Shown: one piece after another, positions 26,974 through 32,445 of the stretch
Layout: each line of letters begins with the position of its first letter
How positions within the stretch are numbered: position 1 is the stretch's first letter
Assembly: GCA_030040775.1 (NCBI GenBank)
Contig: JASHTB010000025.1
Coordinates: 1 to 32,445, forward strand
DNA length: 32,445 nucleotides
DNA from: Thermoplasmata archaeon
GTDB lineage: Archaea; Thermoplasmatota; Thermoplasmata; Lutacidiplasmatales; UBA184
Direction: 5' to 3'
Made by a program: the position numbers and the translations under genes
The notes under the pieces: generated by a model
The model's input: only the letters and a program-made list of their open reading frames with translations
The model's database searches: none
What the model was told of the DNA's origin: nothing

Positions 26974-27975
26974 TCATCGGGACCTACCTGAGGTCCGTTC
27001 GAACGGCTGCCAGCCGGCCGGTGGCATCGGGATCGTTCGACCGTTGCTTTCGAGCCACGCCCCCCGCCCGGCTTCGATGCGGCCGATCCGAGTGAGCCGA
27101 CCCCCGCGCGCGCGTACCGCGCGCTCGGCCCGAGGGAAATCCCTCGGCCGGAGCGCAAGGAGAAGCTCGTAGTCCCCCCCGAAGAAAGCGAGGGCGCGCC
27201 GGTCGGCGGGGGTTCGAGCGAGCGCGGCGAGCCCGGGGGCGAGGGGAAGTCGTCTCTCTTCGACCACCACGTGGACCCCGCTCGCCTGAGCGAGGAGTCG
27301 GCAGGCGTCGGCGACCCCGTCCGAAGTGTCCAGCATCGCGGTGGCCCAGCGGGCGAGCGCCCTCCCCTCCACGAGGCGAGGACGGACGTCCAGGAGCTCG
27401 CAGAGGACGTGGCGAGCCGGTCGGCCCTTTGCGCGGAGGTGCGCGGCCGCGAGCCCGCCTCGCCCGACCACGCCGGTGGTGGCGAGGAGGTCACCGGCCC
27501 GGGCTCCCGAGCGGGGGGCGAGCCGGTTCGGTCGCCCCCAACCTAAGGCGAGGCCGACCACCGCGCGCACCGGCCCCGGTTTCGTGTCGCCTCCGACGAG
27601 ATGGGCTCGGTACCGAGCGGCGAGTCTCTCCCCTCCTCTCGAGACCGCCTCGGCCCACGCCCGAGGGGTTCCGGGGGGGATCACGAGCGCGAACAGGAGT
27701 GCCGCGGGGGTCGCCCCCTTCGCGGCCAGGTCGGAGAGGTTGACGGCCGCCGCCGCGGCGCCGACCCGCGCGGGGGGCGAACGCCGGAGGAAGTGGGTGC
27801 CCTCGACGAGCGCGTCGGTCGTCAGGACCGCAACGCGACCGGGTGGAGGTCGGAGCGCGGCTGCGTCGTCCCCGAGCGGGAGGAGCCCTCCGTGTCCCGA
27901 AGGAAAGGTTCGGGCGAGCCAGGCGTGGAACTCCCGCTCGTCGATCTCCGTTCTTCGCGACCGGTTGCCGACCAT
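26974..27975 (-). CDS. thiL: Thiamine-monophosphate kinase
   Basis: LLPLGDDAAAL, LTTDALVEGTHF, VNLSDLAAKGATPAALLFAL, LVGGDTKPGP, MLDTSDGVADACRLLAQASGV, FFGGDYELLLAL. Confidence 0.92.
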   Translation of the reverse strand: MVGNRSRRTEIDEREFHAWLARTFPSGHGGLLPLGDDAAALRPPPGRVAVLTTDALVEGTHFLRRSPPARVGAAAAAVNLSDLAAKGATPAALLFALVIPPGTPRAWAEAVSRGGERLAARYRAHLVGGDTKPGPVRAVVGLALGWGRPNRLAPRSGARAGDLLATTGVVGRGGLAAAHLRAKGRPARHVLCELLDVRPRLVEGRALARWATAMLDTSDGVADACRLLAQASGVHVVVEERRLPLAPGLAALARTPADRRALAFFGGDYELLLALRPRDFPRAERAVRARGGRLTRIGRIEAGRGAWLESNGRTIPMPPAGWQPFERTSGRSR

Positions 27976-27985
27976 CGAGCTCGGG

Positions 27986-29176
27986 TCACTTGTACGGGAC
28001 GAACTCCTTGCCGAGGAGCTCCCGTCCCAGGATGATCCGCATGATGTTGAGGCCCCCCTCGGCCCCGACCAGGTACGACATGATCCCTCGGAATCCGCGC
28101 TCGAGGCCCGCCTCCTCGGTGTAGCCGGCCGCCCCGAACCACATCATCGCTCGCTTGACGCACTCGAAGGCGACCTGTGGCGCCGCGAGCTTGACGGAGG
28201 CGACCGTCCGGTCGACCTCGGACCGGTGGGACGTATCCCCCCGCAGGGTGTACGAGTCCAGGAGCCAGGCCGCCCGGCGGCACTGCCACTTCACCGCCTC
28301 GACCTGGGTCCAGAGGTCGACCAGCTCGAACTGGATCCCTTCGAACTTCCCGAGCGGCTGGCCGAAGGCCTTCCGCTCGCGGATGTACGCCATTCCGGTC
28401 TCGAGCGCTCGTTCGGCGGCGCCGACACACGCGGCGGCGACGAACGTCCGTGCCACCGAGAACCCCTCCATCGCATACTCGAAACCCCGGCCCTCCGTGC
28501 CGAGGAGGTACTTCGCGGGGACCCGGGCGTCCTGGTAGGAGAGGCCGCCGGTCGAGATCCCCATGCGACCCATGTTGTGGAACCGCTGGGTCGAGATCCC
28601 TTCGGTGCGGGTCGGGACGTAGAGGAAGTTGAACCCTCCGGACGGCGCCCTGGTGAGCGTGAGGTGACCTCCCCCCATCCGCTTCGCCTCCTCGACGCCC
28701 GAGATGAACGACTTCTCGCCGTGGAGCACGAACAGGCTCCCGTCCCGACGCGAGGTCGTCCTCATGCCGGCGAGATCGCTCCCTCCGGTGGGCTCGGTCG
28801 TGGCGATGCCGAGGAACGCCTTCCCCTGGCATACCGGCGGCAGCACCTCGCGTTTCACCGCTTCCTGCCCGTGACGGGCCAGGATGTGTCCCCAGCCGGC
28901 CTCGAGCAGGAAGAACACCGCCGTCGCCATCGACGAGTCCCCCCGGCCGATCTCCTCGGCCGCGAGCTCGGTCAGGACCGCCGAGGCGCCCATCCCTCCG
29001 AGCTCCTCGGGGACCATCATCGAGAGGAGACCGAGGTCGGCCATCGCTTGGATGATGTCGGGAGGGATCAGGGCCTCGGAGTCGATCTTCGCCTCGTTCG
29101 GGCGCAGGGTCCGATCCCCGAACTTGCGTACCGCTTCCTGGAACGCCGCTTCCTCGTCGGAGAGACGGAAATCCAT
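27986..29176 (-). CDS. Acyl-CoA dehydrogenase
   Basis: MDFRLSDEEAAFQEAVRKFGDRTL, LGIATTEPTGGSDLAGMRTTS, YIRERKAFGQPLGKFEGIQFELVDL, WFGAAGYTEEAGLERGFRGIMSYL. Confidence 0.93.
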   Translation of the reverse strand: MDFRLSDEEAAFQEAVRKFGDRTLRPNEAKIDSEALIPPDIIQAMADLGLLSMMVPEELGGMGASAVLTELAAEEIGRGDSSMATAVFFLLEAGWGHILARHGQEAVKREVLPPVCQGKAFLGIATTEPTGGSDLAGMRTTSRRDGSLFVLHGEKSFISGVEEAKRMGGGHLTLTRAPSGGFNFLYVPTRTEGISTQRFHNMGRMGISTGGLSYQDARVPAKYLLGTEGRGFEYAMEGFSVARTFVAAACVGAAERALETGMAYIRERKAFGQPLGKFEGIQFELVDLWTQVEAVKWQCRRAAWLLDSYTLRGDTSHRSEVDRTVASVKLAAPQVAFECVKRAMMWFGAAGYTEEAGLERGFRGIMSYLVGAEGGLNIMRIILGRELLGKEFVPYK

Positions 29177-29284
29177 GGAGACCGACTCCGGACGTGCCCC
29201 AAGGATTTAGGCTCGGCGAGTACGGGACCGAAACCCTCGAGGAACTCCTTAAAGCCCCCTCTGATGACCGGCTCTGAGGCCACC

Positions 29285-30289
<1,005 letters not shown>

Positions 30290-30335
30290 GTGAGGTTCTT
30301 CGGTCCCGAGCCCCACTCGACCAGGTGAGGTCGCG

Positions 30336-30491
30336 GCCGTCCAGGCGATCCGTCAGGAGTCGATCGTCGTGCCTGACAACATCGACGCGATACGCTCGAT
30401 GTTCGACCTCGCGCAGGATGCAGCCGAGTCGGTCGCAAAGATCGACCGTTTTCTCGGACTTCGATCCTCGTTGTCCCCGATTCGAGCGTGA
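30336..30491 (+). pseudogene. 3'-terminal remnant of an archaeal class II GAPDH gene
   Basis: Open frame AVQAIRQESIVVPDNIDAIRSMFDLAQDAAESVAKIDRFLGLRSSLSPIRA-stop. It matches the archaeal class II GAPDH C-terminus as I recall it from Pyrococcus ([39 protein letters not shown]). No upstream body of the gene is present. Confidence 0.82.
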
Positions 30492-30585
30492 CCTCGCTCG
30501 GTCGGAGCGGAGGACGCCCTCGTCCTCCCCCCGGTACGCGCGCGAAGGTTCTTTAGGGGGGGTCCGACCAATTTATTCCTCTCCG

Positions 30586-32445
30586 ATGCCACGCCTGAAG
30601 TCGAACCGCATCGTTCTCGCCGTCGTTCTGACCGTCGGCCTGGTCATCTTCTCGGCCGCGGTGGTGAGCCTGGACCCGTTCGGCGCTGCGCCGTCGCGGT
30701 CCCCTTTCGCCCCGGTTGGGGGCCTCGCACCGGACGCGATCTCACTGGGGAACGCCACCTCCATCAGCTGCCTGGGGGTGACGACCTGCACGACACCCGG
30801 CCTCGCGGGCGTACAATCCGGCGACACCTTGGTCGTCATCGTGACGGAGCACACCACGACGGCTGGGAATCCTTCGTCGGTCGACGAAGTGACCTCGGGA
30901 GGGAACGTCGCGCTCCCCCTTCTCGGTAGCTCGGGCTGCACGGTGCTCGGCCACGGGGTCGTGGCCGTCTACGGCCTCGCCAACGTGACGGCCCAGGCCT
31001 CGGTCAACTTCACGGTCACCTACGCCGGCGCCGAGTACTACACCATCCACGCGCTCGATGTGGAGGGGGCCGCCGCGTCGCCGTTCGAGACGGCAGGAGC
31101 GCCGGTCTGCTCGACGGCGGCGGGCACGGTCGCCTCGGCCTCGGTGACGACGACCGTGGATAACGACCTCGTGATCCTCGGGGTTGAAGTCCGTGGGGAC
31201 GAGGCCATCGCGGGCAGCGGAGGAGACTCCGTCGTCACGCTACAGGAGATTGCGGGAGCGAGTTCGGATTCTGGCTCGATGCTCGAAGAGTCCGACCCGA
31301 CGACCGGCTCCATCACGCTCAATGCAACGTTCGCGAGCGCCGAATGGGCCGCGCTCGCGGTCGCGCTCAGGCCATCCCCGGTGCTCGTGGCCGGGGTCGT
31401 CAGCCCTGCCGCCGTGGCGATCGACGCCTCGCAGAAGGTCGACCTCACGTCGACGGCCGCGACCGGGGGGTCCGGCTCCTACACGTACCAGTGGTACAAC
31501 GGTTCCTCGACCTGCAGGTCCGGCACGCTCATCCCCGGGGCCACCGGCCTTGCCTACACGACCCCGGCACTCCCGGTGGGAACCGGCTACTACTGCGTGT
31601 GGGCAACCGATACGTCGTCCCACGATGAGGCGTACTCGAACGTGGCGATCGTGACCGTCAATCCTGCCCTCGCGGTCGTGATCCACCCGAGCGACCCGTC
31701 CGTGGACAGCGGGCAGACGATCACCCTGACCGCGGAGCCCTCTGGGGGCACTGGGGCCGACAGCTATGCCTGGTATGCCGGAGCGACCTGCTCGGGAGGG
31801 GCCCTCGCGACGACCCAGGCGTACACTACCTCAGTCCTCACGGCCGGCGCAACCTACTGCGTGGCGGTGACGGACAGCGCCTATGAACCCGTGACGGCCA
31901 CCGCGACGGATTCGGTGAGCGTGAGCGCCTCTCCCCTCGGGGTTACGATCACGCCTCCTTCGCCTTCTCTCCGGAGCGGGTTGACCATCACCCTCACGGC
32001 GAAGCCCTCCGGAGGTACGGGGGCCGACAGCTATGCCTGGTATGCCGGAGCGACGTGCTCGGGAACCGTCCTCGCGACCACACAAGCGTACACCACTGCG
32101 GCCCTCGCCGCTAACTCAACCTATTGCGTGGCCGTGACCGACAGCGCCTACGAACCCGCGACCGCCACGGCGAACACGACCGTGACGGTAGTCTCCTCGA
32201 CACCGTCGTCGCACAGCGCGAGCCCGTCCGGGCTCACGAGCACCGAAGAGTACGAGATCGGGGCCGGCCTCGCGGCCGTGATCCTAGCCCTTCTCCTCCT
32301 CCTGCTCCTGGCCCGACGGCGAAAGAAGGAGCCACAGCAGCCTACCGCCTCGGGAACGGCGGCTTCCGCCTCGTCCCTCTCCAAGGAGAGCCCCTCCGAG
32401 CCGTCGACCGAAACCGGTCCCTCCGGGTCTCCACCCCCGCCGTCA
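30586..32445 (+). CDS. Secreted/anchored surface protein with Ig-like repeats and C-terminal TM (partial, runs off right edge)
   Basis: Open from ATG 30586 to the window end: N-terminal hydrophobic segment IVLAVVLTVGLVIFSAAVVSL; Ig-like repeats; TM IGAGLAAVILALLLLLLLARRRKK. Not in the ORF track because no stop lies in the window. Confidence 0.88.
   Translation, partial: MPRLKSNRIVLAVVLTVGLVIFSAAVVSLDPFGAAPSRSPFAPVGGLAPDAISLGNATSISCLGVTTCTTPGLAGVQSGDTLVVIVTEHTTTAGNPSSVDEVTSGGNVALPLLGSSGCTVLGHGVVAVYGLANVTAQASVNFTVTYAGAEYYTIHALDVEGAAASPFETAGAPVCSTAAGTVASASVTTTVDNDLVILGVEVRGDEAIAGSGGDSVVTLQEIAGASSDSGSMLEESDPTTGSITLNATFASAEWAALAVALRPSPVLVAGVVSPAAVAIDASQKVDLTSTAATGGSGSYTYQWYNGSSTCRSGTLIPGATGLAYTTPALPVGTGYYCVWATDTSSHDEAYSNVAIVTVNPALAVVIHPSDPSVDSGQTITLTAEPSGGTGADSYAWYAGATCSGGALATTQAYTTSVLTAGATYCVAVTDSAYEPVTATATDSVSVSASPLGVTITPPSPSLRSGLTITLTAKPSGGTGADSYAWYAGATCSGTVLATTQAYTTAALAANSTYCVAVTDSAYEPATATANTTVTVVSSTPSSHSASPSGLTSTEEYEIGAGLAAVILALLLLLLLARRRKKEPQQPTASGTAASASSLSKESPSEPSTETGPSGSPPPPS
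31708..32189 (+). repeat. Two tandem Ig-like coding repeats, 267-bp period
   Basis: SGQTITLTAEPSGGTGADSYAWYAGATCSGGALATTQAYTT... and SGLTITLTAKPSGGTGADSYAWYAGATCSGTVLATTQAYTT.... The block GGGGCCGACAGCTATGCCTGGTATGCCGGAGCGAC is identical at 31753 and 32020. Confidence 0.88.

Overview
High-GC archaeal chromosomal window. Archaeal markers are Rpo11, TFS, Alba, KptA, Taw2-like, DUF373, TrmB and archaeal/eukaryotic-type ProRS and AsnRS. TATA-like boxes sit about 28-35 nt before start codons, as in leaderless transcription. The lineage is probably a Thermoplasmatota-like archaeon, which is an inference. I support about 29 protein genes, one tRNA-Leu(GAG), two repeat structures and one gene remnant. 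Most content is core housekeeping. The main finding is a likely gene-displacement scar. A bacterial-type (class I) GAPDH gene of lower GC (29285-30289) is followed 46 bp later by about 50 codons that closely match the C-terminus of the archaeal class II GAPDH (QAIRQESIVVPDNIDAIRSMFDLA...). Other points are: a STAND-type NTPase-TPR regulator beside a paralog that lacks the NTPase domain, plus a divergent small membrane protein; a YVTN beta-propeller surface gene with at least 12 perfectly phased 126-bp units, running off the left edge on the minus strand; a KptA whose usual LYHGT motif reads LYFPV; a DUF1614-like/RDD membrane fusion overlapping alba; and an Ig-like-repeat surface protein running off the right edge. 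The two edge genes are missing from the supplied ORF track, and most long ORFs opposite real genes are GC artefacts. All family names come from reading motifs by eye; no searches were run.
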